64,000 nt of DNA from JBAXTZ01 sp037129925 (GTDB lineage: Bacteria; Bacillota; Negativicutes; JBAXTZ01): positions 19,583-83,582 of the forward strand of contig JBAXTZ010000011.1 of NCBI GenBank assembly GCA_037129925.1, in the 5' to 3' direction. Below the pieces are notes generated by a model that was not told the DNA's origin, did no database searches, and worked only from the letters and a program-made list of their open reading frames with translations. The first letter of the stretch is position 1, and each line of letters starts with the position of its first letter. The position numbers were made by a program, and so were the translations under genes. This document shows, piece by piece, positions 42,691 to 52,385 of the stretch.

Positions 42691-44802
42691 TTACTGTTTT
42701 TTTATTGGCTGTATTTTCGGTTGATATTGTGGCCGTTTGTCGAGATTAGCATCGATTATCCACTCCATCAACAATCGTTGACTTTTGATTTTCTCGTGCC
42801 GCCCGGCATGGATTTTCTTGTAATCGCCATCAAATTGCAGTTCCCAGGCTTTACAATTATCTTTCAATGTCAAATCTATCCAGTTGGACACTTCGGTTAT
42901 TTGACCGGCATCGACGATTGGAAAGAGTATTTCCACCCGGCGGTCAATGTTTCTTGGCATCCAGTCGGCGCTAGACAAAAACACTTCGCGGTCGCCATTG
43001 TTTTCAAAAATAAACACCCGGCTGTGTTCAAGAAACCGCCCCACGATGCTACGCACCGTAATATTTTCACTTAACCCTTTGACACCAGGGCGTAGCACAC
43101 AAACGCCACGAATTATTAAATCAATCTTAACCCCGGCGCCAGATGCGCGATATAGCATTTCAACAATTCCTTTGTCTACTAACGAGTTCATTTTGGCAAT
43201 TATCCGCGAGTTTGCGCCACGGCGGGCTTGTTCTATTTCCCGATTAATCAGTTCATAAATTCGCGCGCGCATTCCCAGCGGTGCTATGGCGATTTTGTTC
43301 CAGACTGGTGGATCGCTGTAACCGGAGATTACGTTAAAAAACGCCGATGCATCACTGCACAAGTAACCATTAGTTGTCATCAGGCTCATATCGGTATAAA
43401 TCTTGGCAGTCGAATCATTATAATTTCCGGTACCCAGGTGAACATAGCGTTTGATACCTGAACCTTCTTTTCGCACCACCAAAGATATTTTGGCATGAGT
43501 TTTTAAACCGACCAAACCATAGATTACGTGGCAACCAGCTTCTTCCAACCGCCGCGCCCACTGGATGTTGTTTTCCTCGTCAAAACGAGCTTTTAGCTCC
43601 ACCAATACGGTAACTTGTTTGCCGTTTTCGGCAGCTTTTGCCAGCGCCCGCACTATCGGTGAGTTTCCGCTCACCCGATACAGCGTTTGCTTGATTGCCA
43701 GAACCTGCGGATCCTCGGCGGCCTGTCTGACGAAATTGATCACCGGTTCAAAAGACATATACGGATGGTGCAACAGCACATCGCGTTCGCTCAGCACTTC
43801 AAAAATATTTTCATTTTCCAGAAATACCCGGGGCATTACTGGCGTGAAACTTGCCTGCCGCAAAAATTCATATTCTGCTCCGAATAAATCAAAAAATTTG
43901 AAAAAACAAGTGCAGTCGAGTGGTCCTTCAATTTTGAAAATATCGGCATCGTAGACTTCGGTTCCGGCTTTGATAAACGATCGCAAGCGCCGGCTATTAC
44001 CAGATATTTCGATCCGAACGGCATCGCCGCGTTTGCGTTTGCGAAGCGAACGAGCCACTTCCACTAACAAATCATCCGTATCGTCTTCATCGATTTCCAT
44101 GTCGTTGTCCCTAGTCACCCTGAACAGCAATTGCTCGCGAATAACATAGCCTTGAAAAAAATCTGCCAGGTTGTTTTTGATAACATCTTCAAGCATGACA
44201 AATTTTTTCCCGACAACAATATTTGGCACTTCCATGAATCGTGGCAATATTCCCGGCACTGGCACTATCGCTTGTTTTTCTTCGCCGGTAACACTATTTC
44301 GTAACGCGACAGCAATATTGATAGTCTTGTTTGCCAACATCGGAAATGGATGTGCCGAATCAACACCTAGCGGGGTAATTACTGGAAAAATAAAATTATG
44401 AAAGTAACCTTTAAACCAATCTTTATCTTTTTCACTCAACTCCGAGTAGTCAGTTATGCCAATATTATAAGGTTTTAACCCGTCAAAAATGCTTTTCAGA
44501 TAGGAATACTGCCGCTTCACCAGCGCGTGCGCCGACAGCGACAAGGCCTCGAGTTGTTCATCCGGGGTCATACCCGAGTCATCAGTCGTTAATACATCAT
44601 TCTCGCTCTGGTTGATTACGCCGGCGACGCGAATCATGAAAAATTCATCCAGATTGTTGGCGAAAATTGAAATAAATTTTAACCGTTCGAGCATTGGCCG
44701 ATCCGAATCGGTAGCTTCTTCCAACACCCGTTCGTTAAACTTCAGCCAGCTCAATTCACGATTGAAAAATTGCTTGCCGCCAAAGTTTTTGATATTCAAC
44801 AT
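42691..44802 (-). CDS. ppk1: polyphosphate kinase 1
   Basis: An enzyme of 703 residues that builds polyphosphate from ATP. The N-terminal helical domain has FFNRELSWLKFNERVLEEA; the phospholipase-D-like core has the autophosphorylated histidine in RYVHLGTGNYN and the second conserved region DLIIRGVCVLRPG. The MSFEPVINFVRQAAEDPQVLAIKQTLYR motif is also typical. Start is ATG at 44802, immediately after the stop of the ppx-like gene (TAGTATG). With ppx genes on both sides the locus controls polyphosphate turnover. Confidence 0.97.
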   Translation of the reverse strand: MLNIKNFGGKQFFNRELSWLKFNERVLEEATDSDRPMLERLKFISIFANNLDEFFMIRVAGVINQSENDVLTTDDSGMTPDEQLEALSLSAHALVKRQYSYLKSIFDGLKPYNIGITDYSELSEKDKDWFKGYFHNFIFPVITPLGVDSAHPFPMLANKTINIAVALRNSVTGEEKQAIVPVPGILPRFMEVPNIVVGKKFVMLEDVIKNNLADFFQGYVIREQLLFRVTRDNDMEIDEDDTDDLLVEVARSLRKRKRGDAVRIEISGNSRRLRSFIKAGTEVYDADIFKIEGPLDCTCFFKFFDLFGAEYEFLRQASFTPVMPRVFLENENIFEVLSERDVLLHHPYMSFEPVINFVRQAAEDPQVLAIKQTLYRVSGNSPIVRALAKAAENGKQVTVLVELKARFDEENNIQWARRLEEAGCHVIYGLVGLKTHAKISLVVRKEGSGIKRYVHLGTGNYNDSTAKIYTDMSLMTTNGYLCSDASAFFNVISGYSDPPVWNKIAIAPLGMRARIYELINREIEQARRGANSRIIAKMNSLVDKGIVEMLYRASGAGVKIDLIIRGVCVLRPGVKGLSENITVRSIVGRFLEHSRVFIFENNGDREVFLSSADWMPRNIDRRVEILFPIVDAGQITEVSNWIDLTLKDNCKAWELQFDGDYKKIHAGRHEKIKSQRLLMEWIIDANLDKRPQYQPKIQPIKKQ

Positions 44803-44803
44803 A

Positions 44804-46381
44804 CTAAACCCCTTTTAGCAAAATGGGAATAATTCCGTAAACTTCTTCGAAAAACTCGGCTTTCTCTTCAAACATCCATTCTTCCAAGGCGGTATTACCA
44901 CGATACTTCATCGTTATCTGCAATTCTTCACCGGCGATAACGACATCTATGGATAATATTTTTTGAAGATGACTACGATCAAGCGCGTCGGCAATTCTGA
45001 TAATCGCCGCCAACTTAGATATTGTCATCCGCTGAATTTCGCTAAACTCACGCATATCCGGACTGTCGATGTCCGGCGGGTCGGAAGAATGAAAATAGGC
45101 AACATAAGCGATAATTCCCCGTTCAGCATCAGAAAAACCCAACAAGTCATACGATTTTACCAAATGAAACGAATTTAAGTAATGCCGGCGCAAACCGATA
45201 TGTTTGCCGATATCGTGAAAAACACAGGCGATTTGCAATAAGAACCGTTCACGCTGCCCCATGCCATGCACCGCCGACATACTATCGAATATTTTCATAG
45301 CATACTGTTCGATTGCGATCGCATGTTTTACATCATAATGATATTTTTCGGCATAAGCGCACGCCAGTTGATAAATATGTTTCTCGATTACTTCAGCCCA
45401 ACTGCTATTGACCCTTTTAACAACAGCTTCGACTGCCAGTCCCTGAATAAATCCGGTGCGAGTAACAATTATTTCTTGGGCGGCAGTCATCTGCAACACA
45501 TCCCGATAAATCGTCATCATTGGCAATATGTATTCCGCTTCGTCTTCTATCAATCCGAACCGTTTAGTAAGCTGAACAGCACCCAAAAACCGGATACTCT
45601 TATACAGTTCCAAAAACTCCAACCGGTCGATAACTACATAACCGCTCCGCAATTGATGACGGAGCATTTTTAACAGCAATGGCACTTCGGCTCCGGCAAA
45701 TACCACGCTCTGAATCATTTCGTGCTGCAAATCACTGACGATATTTTCGACGCTTGCTGCAACCAATTCTTCAAGTGCTTGGGGGAAATCAATGTTTTCC
45801 CGCTGAGCCCGGGTGAAATTTTCTCGAATGCGCATCGCGCTGATGTTGATGTTGTGCTGATATTGCAATTCATTTTCGGCGTATAACGCAACGCTCATTC
45901 CGCCGCTGGATACATCCGCGAACAATATGTTTTTAACCCCGCCTGGGGCATTGCTGTCAGCTATCCGGTTGTAGACAAATTTATTATCCAACGCTTCGCG
46001 AAACAAAGCAGTATATATATAATAGTTTTCTACAGAAATGTCCAGAACTTCCAGTTGCAATCCGGTTTTGATTTTGATTTGGTCAACAATATATGCCTTA
46101 TTTTGCGCTTCGCGCATCGCCGTTGTCGCGACCAACCGATAATTAACACAATCGTATTCGCGCATTATCTGCTTGAAGCCCTGCAACAGTTCGCATACAT
46201 CACGCACCGTTTCGAAACTGATAAAGCCGTTTTGGAACGCCTCAACGCCAAAGGTAATCTCCCGCCGCGCTTCTTCAAGGACTATAATATCTTCTAAACA
46301 AGTATATTCTACGAGATAAAAAACCGCTAACTCTGAGCTCAAATGCATAACCGCAAAGGTCTGTCTCTGCCCGCTTTCCAT
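44804..46381 (-). CDS. divergent Ppx/GppA homologue with HD domain
   Basis: The protein has 525 residues, with the same two-part layout as exopolyphosphatase at 46534: an ASKHA-type Ppx/GppA domain (about 1-310) and an HD-type domain (FHDIGKHIGLRRHY). ATTAMREAQN and the likely catalytic glutamate E118 are kept, but the phosphate loops differ: HLSSEL (13-18) stands where D-L-G-S-N-S is expected, and DVSSGGMSV for D-L-G-G-G-S. It may be a weak enzyme or a polyphosphate/(p)ppGpp sensor. A minus-strand -10 TATAAT is at 46426-46431. Co-transcribed with ppk1. Confidence 0.82.
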   Translation of the reverse strand: MESGQRQTFAVMHLSSELAVFYLVEYTCLEDIIVLEEARREITFGVEAFQNGFISFETVRDVCELLQGFKQIMREYDCVNYRLVATTAMREAQNKAYIVDQIKIKTGLQLEVLDISVENYYIYTALFREALDNKFVYNRIADSNAPGGVKNILFADVSSGGMSVALYAENELQYQHNINISAMRIRENFTRAQRENIDFPQALEELVAASVENIVSDLQHEMIQSVVFAGAEVPLLLKMLRHQLRSGYVVIDRLEFLELYKSIRFLGAVQLTKRFGLIEDEAEYILPMMTIYRDVLQMTAAQEIIVTRTGFIQGLAVEAVVKRVNSSWAEVIEKHIYQLACAYAEKYHYDVKHAIAIEQYAMKIFDSMSAVHGMGQRERFLLQIACVFHDIGKHIGLRRHYLNSFHLVKSYDLLGFSDAERGIIAYVAYFHSSDPPDIDSPDMREFSEIQRMTISKLAAIIRIADALDRSHLQKILSIDVVIAGEELQITMKYRGNTALEEWMFEEKAEFFEEVYGIIPILLKGV

Positions 46382-46476
46382 AAGTCCCCCTATTACATCA
46401 GCCTTGAATCACACTAATTTCATATATTATACACCAAAATAATTCAATCAGGCAGTTTTTTTCATATGACCGCTGT

Positions 46477-46505
46477 TTGCATATGTATTTCCAATCAGCT
46501 ACAAT
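46477..46505 (+). promoter_or_regulatory. promoter of the canonical ppx gene
   Basis: TTGCAT at 46477-46482 and TACAAT at 46500-46505 with a 17-base spacer, about 28 bases before the start codon. The same 150-base gap holds the divergent -10 box for the ppx-like/ppk1 run, so both units share a control region. Confidence 0.65.
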
Positions 46506-46533
46506 ATACAAATAAATATAGTGGTGGTAGAAA

Positions 46534-48084
46534 ATGAGCGAGCGCATTGCAATAATTGACCTAGGATCCAACTCAGCGCGTCTGATAATAATGAAAGTTT
46601 CCAAGTCCGGCGCGTATCATTTAATATACAACCAAAAAGAAGGTGTGCGGCTGTCGGAAGGTCTGCAGCAAAGTAATGCGTTGCAACCCGATGCAATGCA
46701 GCGGGCGCTAGACACGTTGCTTTCGTTCGCCCATATGTGCACGTTACATAAAGTTACTACTACCATCGCGGTCGCGACCGCCGCAATCCGAAACGCGGTC
46801 AACGGTCAAGAATTCTTGATGTCGATTGCGCGCAAAACCAACCTCAACATCCGGGTTATATCGGGCGAGCAAGAGGCGCGATTGGGTTTTGCCGGCGTAA
46901 TTAACACCCTGAATGTCAATAATGCTATCCTCTTTGACCTCGGTGGCGCTTCAACTGAAATCACGCTCATTCGCAATAAATTATCCGTTCATAGTATTTC
47001 TTTGCCGATTGGCGCGGTCAATCTCACAGAAAAATTCGAACTGCAAGATGCCAATGTTGATAAAATTAAATTAGCCAAAGACTACATTCACGCCGAATTG
47101 TCTAAATTGACTTGGCTAGAAGATATAAAAAACGAACATTTCCCATTAATCGGCATCGGCGGCACGGCACGTAATATCGCAAAAATGGATCAGCGGCAAA
47201 AGAATTATCCTTATCCAAAGATTCACAACTATATGTTGACAGCTACGAATTTCGAAAATTTGTGGAAAATAATTTCTGCAGCTGATTTATCTGCCCGGGC
47301 ACAAATCCCCGGCTTGTCTTCCGGACGCGCTGATATAATTGTTTCCGGCGCTACGATAATGAAATGTCTGTTTGAAAAAACTGCGGCGCGGCGGCTGACA
47401 ATCAGCGCTTGCGGCATCCGTGAAGGTTTGTTTTGCGAATATTATCTTGCAAAATATGAAGACGCCCCGGCGTTAATTGCCCAAAACGTCACTACCCGCT
47501 GCGCGCACAATCTGTTGAAATATAGCGGAATCGATGAGCAGCACGCTTTGCGGGTGTCCGAATTTGCGTTATCGATTTTTGACGGCCTGTTTTCACTACA
47601 CAAACTCGACGACAGCCACCGACGGGTTTTGAATATTGCTTCACTTTTGCACGATCTCGGAATATCGATAAATTATCACGACCATCCCCGACATGGCGCT
47701 TATCTCATCGAGAACGCTACGTTGTTTGGATTTTCTCATCGTGAACAACTACAAACTTCTGCCGTAGTAGGACTGCACGGCGGTTACAACGTAAAATTCC
47801 GCAGAATGCGCATTTATGCGGATTTTTTTCGCGGCGGCGACTGGTATTGTATTTATCGTCTGGGCTTTTTCTTAGCGCTCGCGGAAAGTTTGGATGTCGA
47901 TCAACTGGGCGATATCGAAAAACTTCGCATTCAGATTTCACCCGAAACCATAAAAATAACCTGCCGCACCAACGAGCTGACCGCTTACGGTGTCCGCGAA
48001 GCTATGCGTTTGAACTACTGGTGCAAACGTGAATTTGGCAGAAATTTGTTAATTGTTCAAGAGCAAGTTCCGGCAGAGGTATAA
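46534..48084 (+). CDS. ppx: exopolyphosphatase / pppGpp phosphatase (Ppx/GppA) with HD domain
   Basis: The protein has 516 residues. The phosphate-binding loops are intact: IIDLGSNSARL (8-18), ISGEQEARLGF with catalytic glutamate about E114, FDLGGASTEI (134-143) and GIGGTARNIAK. The C-terminal HD domain shows SLLHDLGISINYHDHPRHG. The enzyme shortens polyphosphate or converts pppGpp. It is divergent from the ppk1 run and followed directly by an LptF/G gene, with its stop adjacent to that start codon. Confidence 0.95.
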   Translation: MSERIAIIDLGSNSARLIIMKVSKSGAYHLIYNQKEGVRLSEGLQQSNALQPDAMQRALDTLLSFAHMCTLHKVTTTIAVATAAIRNAVNGQEFLMSIARKTNLNIRVISGEQEARLGFAGVINTLNVNNAILFDLGGASTEITLIRNKLSVHSISLPIGAVNLTEKFELQDANVDKIKLAKDYIHAELSKLTWLEDIKNEHFPLIGIGGTARNIAKMDQRQKNYPYPKIHNYMLTATNFENLWKIISAADLSARAQIPGLSSGRADIIVSGATIMKCLFEKTAARRLTISACGIREGLFCEYYLAKYEDAPALIAQNVTTRCAHNLLKYSGIDEQHALRVSEFALSIFDGLFSLHKLDDSHRRVLNIASLLHDLGISINYHDHPRHGAYLIENATLFGFSHREQLQTSAVVGLHGGYNVKFRRMRIYADFFRGGDWYCIYRLGFFLALAESLDVDQLGDIEKLRIQISPETIKITCRTNELTAYGVREAMRLNYWCKREFGRNLLIVQEQVPAEV

Positions 48085-49179
48085 ATGAAGTTAATTGATA
48101 AATATTTATTTAAAGAGTTAGTCGGACCGTTCATATTCGCGGTATCAGCGTTTATTGCCGTCTCAATTGGCGCGGCGTTTTTTGTTATCGCCGATTTGGT
48201 CAGTAAATATAATGCTTCCTGGTATCTTGCCGGTCAGCTGATATTGTTGCGTTTGCCGATGATTTTTGTGCCGGTAATCCCAATGTCGATGTTATTAGCG
48301 ACGCTACTTACTTTCGGGAAATTGTCTGCTAATAGTGAAATAACGGCGATGAAATCCGGAGGGATGAGTTTTCAACGAATTATGGTGCCGGTAATTGCTC
48401 TGGGAATAATCGTAAGCTTAGCATCGTTTGCCACTTCCCAATTTGTCACACCGTGGTCAAACAAGCAATATGATTACATCGAGAAGACTCTGATCAAAAA
48501 AGAGAAAGCCGCAAATGCTACTGTTCAAGACAACGTCGTTTTGAAGGGTCCGATAAACGGTGACAAAAACAATTATTTAGTCCTGTATGCAAAATCATAT
48601 GATCGCATCGGCAAAACATTGCTAGGGGTTACTGTTGAGGAGTTTGCTAACAACAAATTAGTGAGAGTCTTGGCATCAGAAACTGCCAGCTACAACGGCG
48701 AGCATTGGCAAATGAAAAATTGTAACATTTATTACCTGAATAGCCCGAACGCTTTTGCCACACAAGCGCTATTTGATTTAGCACTGACGAAAAAACCGGA
48801 ATTAGTAGTCGCTGACCAAACCGACCCTGAACAAATGGAACTAGGCGAACTAAAGGCAGTCTATGATGCGCTAAAAAGCGAAGGCAGCCCGGATTACAGC
48901 AAATTTGAAACCGAACTATTTAATCGCTCAGCAATACCATTCGCTGGTGTAATTTTTGCCATTATCGGCGCGCCGCTCGGTATGCAATCCAACCGTTCCA
49001 GCTCATCAGTTGGATTGGGCATCAGCCTGATAGTCATTTTACTGTATTATGCTGTCTACTCGTTTATGCTGACACTGGGCCGGGGCGGCGTGATCAACGG
49101 ATTTGTTGCCGCATGGTCGCCGAATATCATTGGAATGTTTTTCGGCGCAATATTGATTTTTCGAGCAAGAAAAAAATAA
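48085..49179 (+). CDS. LptF/LptG family permease (YjgP/YjgQ)
   Basis: The inner-membrane component of lipopolysaccharide export. At 364 residues it shows three N-terminal helices with LRLPMIFVPVIPMSMLLATLLTFGKLSANSEI, a periplasmic beta-jellyroll (about 130-255) and three C-terminal helices with IPFAGVIFAIIGAPLG. Only one paralogue is in this window, although the transporter needs two such subunits. It is translationally coupled with ppx. Its presence supports an LPS-containing outer membrane. Confidence 0.93.
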   Translation: MKLIDKYLFKELVGPFIFAVSAFIAVSIGAAFFVIADLVSKYNASWYLAGQLILLRLPMIFVPVIPMSMLLATLLTFGKLSANSEITAMKSGGMSFQRIMVPVIALGIIVSLASFATSQFVTPWSNKQYDYIEKTLIKKEKAANATVQDNVVLKGPINGDKNNYLVLYAKSYDRIGKTLLGVTVEEFANNKLVRVLASETASYNGEHWQMKNCNIYYLNSPNAFATQALFDLALTKKPELVVADQTDPEQMELGELKAVYDALKSEGSPDYSKFETELFNRSAIPFAGVIFAIIGAPLGMQSNRSSSSVGLGISLIVILLYYAVYSFMLTLGRGGVINGFVAAWSPNIIGMFFGAILIFRARKK

Positions 49180-49182
49180 AAG

Positions 49183-49223
49183 CAGGCTATACGAGCGGAA
49201 AAGTTCGTGTAGCCTGTTTTTTT
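49183..49223 (+). terminator. terminator of the ppx-lptF/G unit
   Basis: A stem of about 14 bp (CAGGCTATACGAGC with GTTCGTGTAGCCTG) followed by seven T. It overlaps the stop codon of the convergent DUF711 gene. Confidence 0.85.
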
Positions 49224-50580
49224 AATTGGTTAAACTTCGTATCGGTGCCGGTATTCTCCCGCCGCGGGCGATAAAATCGACCGCTGAAAAACTGTTTACT
49301 TTTAATATCGGACTATGTCCAAGTAATCCGCCAAACTCAACATGATCACCAACCGCTTTTCCCGGGACCGGGATTATCCGAACAGCGGTCGTCTTGTTGT
49401 TGATAACACCGATAGCCGCTTCATCGGCAATAATTGCCGCGATAGTTGCGGCCGTCGTGTCGCCTGGCACCGCAATCATATCCAGACCGACCGAGCAAAC
49501 ACAAGTCATTGCCTCGAGTTTCTCCAGCGACAAGGCGCCGCACTCCACTGCGTCAATCATTCCGGCATCTTCACTAACTGGAATAAAAGCGCCACTCAAG
49601 CCGCCGACATAGCTAGATGCCATAACTCCGCCTTTTTTAACAGCATCATTCAATAGCGCAAGCGCCGCAATCGTTCCCGGGGCGCCGCATTTTTCCAAAC
49701 CCATTTCTTCCAAAATATGCGCCACGCTGTCACCCACCGCCGGTGTCGGCGCTAATGATAGATCCACGATACCAAATTGCACGCCTAACCGCCGCGATGC
49801 CTCCTGAGCCACTAATTGACCGACGCGGGTTATTTTAAACGCTGTCCGCTTGATAGTTTCCGATACAACACCAAAATCTGCGCCTCGACATTGCTCCAAT
49901 GCCGTTTTAACTACCCCCGGACCGGAAACGCCAACGTTGATAACACATTCCGGCTCGCTCACGCCGTGAAATGCGCCCGCCATGAACGGATTGTCTTGAA
50001 CAGCGTTTGCAAATACCACTAGTTTAGCGCACCCAATAGCATCACGGTCGGCCGTCCGCTCGGCGATTTTTTTAATAATTTCACCCATATGCCGCACCGC
50101 GTCCATATTGATTCCGGCCCGCACCGATGCAATGTTTACCGAAGCGCAGACTTTATTAGTACGAGCCAATGCCTCGGGGAGCGATTCAATCAAACGCCGG
50201 TCGCCGGGGGTATAACCTTTTTCAACTAGTGCCGAAAAACCGCCGAGAAAATTAATCCCGACGGCATCCGCCGCCCGGTCAAGAGTCTCGGCGATCTTGA
50301 CATAGTTATCCGTCTTACAAGCTTCGGCAACGATCGCGATCGGCGTGACCGAGATTCGCTTGTTGATAATCGGCACGCCATATTCTCGCTCAATATCTTC
50401 GCCGGTTCGGACAAGATTTCGCGCTGTATGGGTGATTTTTTCATAAATATTTGCGCAAAACGTGTCTAAGTCGGGATGCGAGCAATCCCGCAGTGATATT
50501 CCCATAGTAATTGTGCGGACATCGAGATTGTTCTCCTCAATCATTCGATTGGTTTCACGAATTTCTTTTGCCGTTAGCAT
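49222..50580 (-). CDS. PFL-like family protein (DUF711, UPF0210)
   Basis: A 452-residue protein of the family related to glycyl-radical enzymes in fold but lacking the radical loop. It shows RTITMGISLRDCSHPDLDTFC near the N-terminus, GINFLGGFSALVEKGYT, and the glycine-rich VINVGVSGPGVVKTAL. Function is unknown in all organisms I know. It is almost always paired with a small ACT protein, as here (the ACT gene is 41 bases upstream). A minus-strand TATAAT at about 50594-50599 sits just before the start, so it might also be transcribed alone. Confidence 0.93.
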   Translation of the reverse strand: MLTAKEIRETNRMIEENNLDVRTITMGISLRDCSHPDLDTFCANIYEKITHTARNLVRTGEDIEREYGVPIINKRISVTPIAIVAEACKTDNYVKIAETLDRAADAVGINFLGGFSALVEKGYTPGDRRLIESLPEALARTNKVCASVNIASVRAGINMDAVRHMGEIIKKIAERTADRDAIGCAKLVVFANAVQDNPFMAGAFHGVSEPECVINVGVSGPGVVKTALEQCRGADFGVVSETIKRTAFKITRVGQLVAQEASRRLGVQFGIVDLSLAPTPAVGDSVAHILEEMGLEKCGAPGTIAALALLNDAVKKGGVMASSYVGGLSGAFIPVSEDAGMIDAVECGALSLEKLEAMTCVCSVGLDMIAVPGDTTAATIAAIIADEAAIGVINNKTTAVRIIPVPGKAVGDHVEFGGLLGHSPILKVNSFSAVDFIARGGRIPAPIRSLTN

Positions 50581-50621
50581 AGTGCCTCCAAAATATTATA
50601 CACTCGGTTCAGTGGCTTCAC

Positions 50622-50891
50622 CTAGATGCGGTGCATTGCTTCAAATATGCCTTCATGCTGCACTTTAATATCCAACCCCATAGCAGCGCCTTCAGCGGCA
50701 AATAGCTGTTGAATATCTTTTAGCGCAGCTTTCGAGTCGGTCATGTCCGCAATCAAAATCATATTAAAGTAGCCTTCGACAATATTTTGGTCTAGATTGA
50801 TAATATTTATCCGCTGTTCTGCTAATATTCTGCTAACCATGGCAATAATACCCATCCGGTCTTTGCCTACTACAGTTACAATAATTCTCAT
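50622..50891 (-). CDS. ACT-domain protein (UPF0237)
   Basis: A small protein of 89 residues made of a single ACT domain (MRIIVTVVGKDRMGIIAMVSRILAE...INIINLDQNIVEGYFNMILIADM), the ligand-binding fold of amino-acid-regulated proteins. The ATG at 50891 follows GGAGG and fits the family start; the frame is open 19 codons farther up. It is the expected partner of the DUF711 gene; the pair may bind an amino acid or a redox signal but no function is established. Confidence 0.92.
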   Translation of the reverse strand: MRIIVTVVGKDRMGIIAMVSRILAEQRINIINLDQNIVEGYFNMILIADMTDSKAALKDIQQLFAAEGAAMGLDIKVQHEGIFEAMHRI

Positions 50892-51015
50892 TTCGCCTCC
50901 ACTTTTTTCAGCCCATAAAATTCCCGAATTACCAGTTAAAACAGCCAAATTACAGTAAGTAATTCAACGCGTTCTCTCAGTTTATTGATTGTCAGTTAGT
51001 AATTGTTAACATTTA

Positions 51016-51111
51016 TGTGGATAACCACCAACCGCCGCAAACGCTTTAGTAGTGCGGTTCGCTGCTAAATATTCCTTTGTCAACACAAACTTGTCCACAA
51101 AGTTGTACACA
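51016..51111. promoter_or_regulatory. cluster of DnaA-box-like sequences
   Basis: In the gap before the ACT gene there is one perfect DnaA box (TTATCCACA on the minus strand, 51016-51024) and three related words on the plus strand: TTGTCAACA (51077), TTGTCCACA (51091) and TTGTACACA (51103), spaced 14 and 12 bases. The rest of the gap (50892-51113) shows no ORF. Confidence 0.4.
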
Positions 51112-51113
51112 AA

Positions 51114-51245
51114 CTATTTAGCAATAGTAGTTTCATTTTTATCTGTTTCATTTTGTTCCGCTTGGCGCCTTTTTTCAACCCTAGTCTTACTAAAATAATA
51201 GCCTAAGGCAATAACTAATGCTATTAGAAAAGCAGTTGTATTCAT
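51114..51245 (-). CDS. 43-residue membrane protein, putative small decarboxylase subunit
   Basis: A short ORF with one N-terminal membrane segment (AFLIALVIALGYYF, residues 5-18) and a very charged tail (TRVEKRRQAEQNETDKNE). It begins in the overlap TAATG with the decarboxylase beta-subunit stop and has GGAG upstream, so it is translated by coupling. Size and layout are like the small epsilon or gamma/delta subunits of Na+-pumping decarboxylases (for example of methylmalonyl-CoA decarboxylase in Veillonella), but sequence identity cannot be judged. Confidence 0.7.
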   Translation of the reverse strand: MNTTAFLIALVIALGYYFSKTRVEKRRQAEQNETDKNETTIAK

Positions 51246-52375
51246 TATTTTACTCCCAATAACGCCAACATTATTCCCCCGGAAATCGCCGTGCCAAAAA
51301 CACCGGCCAAATTAGGGCCCATGGCGTGCATAATCAGAAAGTTATACGGATTTTCTTTGAGCGCCACCATATGTGACACTCTGGCAGCAATCGGAACCGA
51401 AGCAATACCCGCCGAACCGATGAGTGGGTTTATCTTTCCCCCGGAGAACCAATTCATTATTTTCGCCCCAATAACCCCAGAAGCAGTGCCGCCCATAAAC
51501 GCCACCAACCCGAGGACAATTATCTCCAGCGTTTGCAACGTCAGGAACCGTTGGGCTTCCATCGTCGAACCAATAGCCACTGTCAACACTATCGTAATAA
51601 TATTCATAATCTCATTGGCTGCGGTGTTTGCCAACCGATCGACAATCAGACACTCTCTAAATAAATTACCCAGCATCATCATCGTAATAAGCGGCGCTAC
51701 CGGCGGCAGTAAAAGATTGACAATAATTGCGATAACGACCGGAAAAATCACCCGCTCAGCGCGACTTACATAGCGGGTCTGTTCCATCACAATTGCCCGC
51801 TCTTTTTTTGTGGTCAGCAGTTTCATAATCGGCGGTTGAATCAGCGGCATCAGCGCCATATAAGAATAGGCCGCAACAGATATTTGCGGCAATAAATGCG
51901 GTGCCAATTTCATCGTCACAAATATCGCCATCGGTCCGTCCGCGCCGCCGATTATGCCAATAGCACCGGCCTCAGCTATCGTAAATCCGAGCATTTTAGC
52001 GCCGATAAGCGCGATAAATATTCCTAAATGAGCCGCCGCACCAAGAATCATCAAACTTGGGCGGGCAATCATCGGGCCAAAATCGGTCATCGCGCCAACC
52101 CCGAGAAATATCAACGGCGGGACGATCAACTCGGCAACCCCTTGGTAGGCAATAAAAAACAATCCGCCAGGTTTAGTAAGGTCTGATCCCGGCACATTGG
52201 CGACAATACAAGCAAAGCCAATACCAACCAGTAAAAACGGCTCGTATTTCTTAACCAGCGCCAAATATAGCAAAATCGCGCCTACTGCAATCATTACCAG
52301 ATTTCCCCAATAGAGATGCATCAGTCCCGTCTGATCAACGAGCGACCATAACAGCGACGATAAATTATCAATCAT
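51245..52375 (-). CDS. Na+-translocating decarboxylase beta subunit
   Basis: The membrane pump subunit that couples removal of CO2 from carboxybiotin to sodium export; 376 residues and about ten helices. Motifs include PPLIFLGVGAMTDFGPMI, the sodium-site stretch GIIGGADGPMAIFVTMKLAP with D146, and PLIQPPIMKLLTTKKER. It is shared by oxaloacetate, methylmalonyl-CoA and glutaconyl-CoA decarboxylases, so the substrate is open. The carboxyltransferase and biotin carrier are not in this window. Two tiny membrane protein genes flank it, and a thioesterase and peptidase lie upstream in the same run. Confidence 0.94.
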   Translation of the reverse strand: MIDNLSSLLWSLVDQTGLMHLYWGNLVMIAVGAILLYLALVKKYEPFLLVGIGFACIVANVPGSDLTKPGGLFFIAYQGVAELIVPPLIFLGVGAMTDFGPMIARPSLMILGAAAHLGIFIALIGAKMLGFTIAEAGAIGIIGGADGPMAIFVTMKLAPHLLPQISVAAYSYMALMPLIQPPIMKLLTTKKERAIVMEQTRYVSRAERVIFPVVIAIIVNLLLPPVAPLITMMMLGNLFRECLIVDRLANTAANEIMNIITIVLTVAIGSTMEAQRFLTLQTLEIIVLGLVAFMGGTASGVIGAKIMNWFSGGKINPLIGSAGIASVPIAARVSHMVALKENPYNFLIMHAMGPNLAGVFGTAISGGIMLALLGVK

Positions 52376-52385
52376 CAGTATCTCC

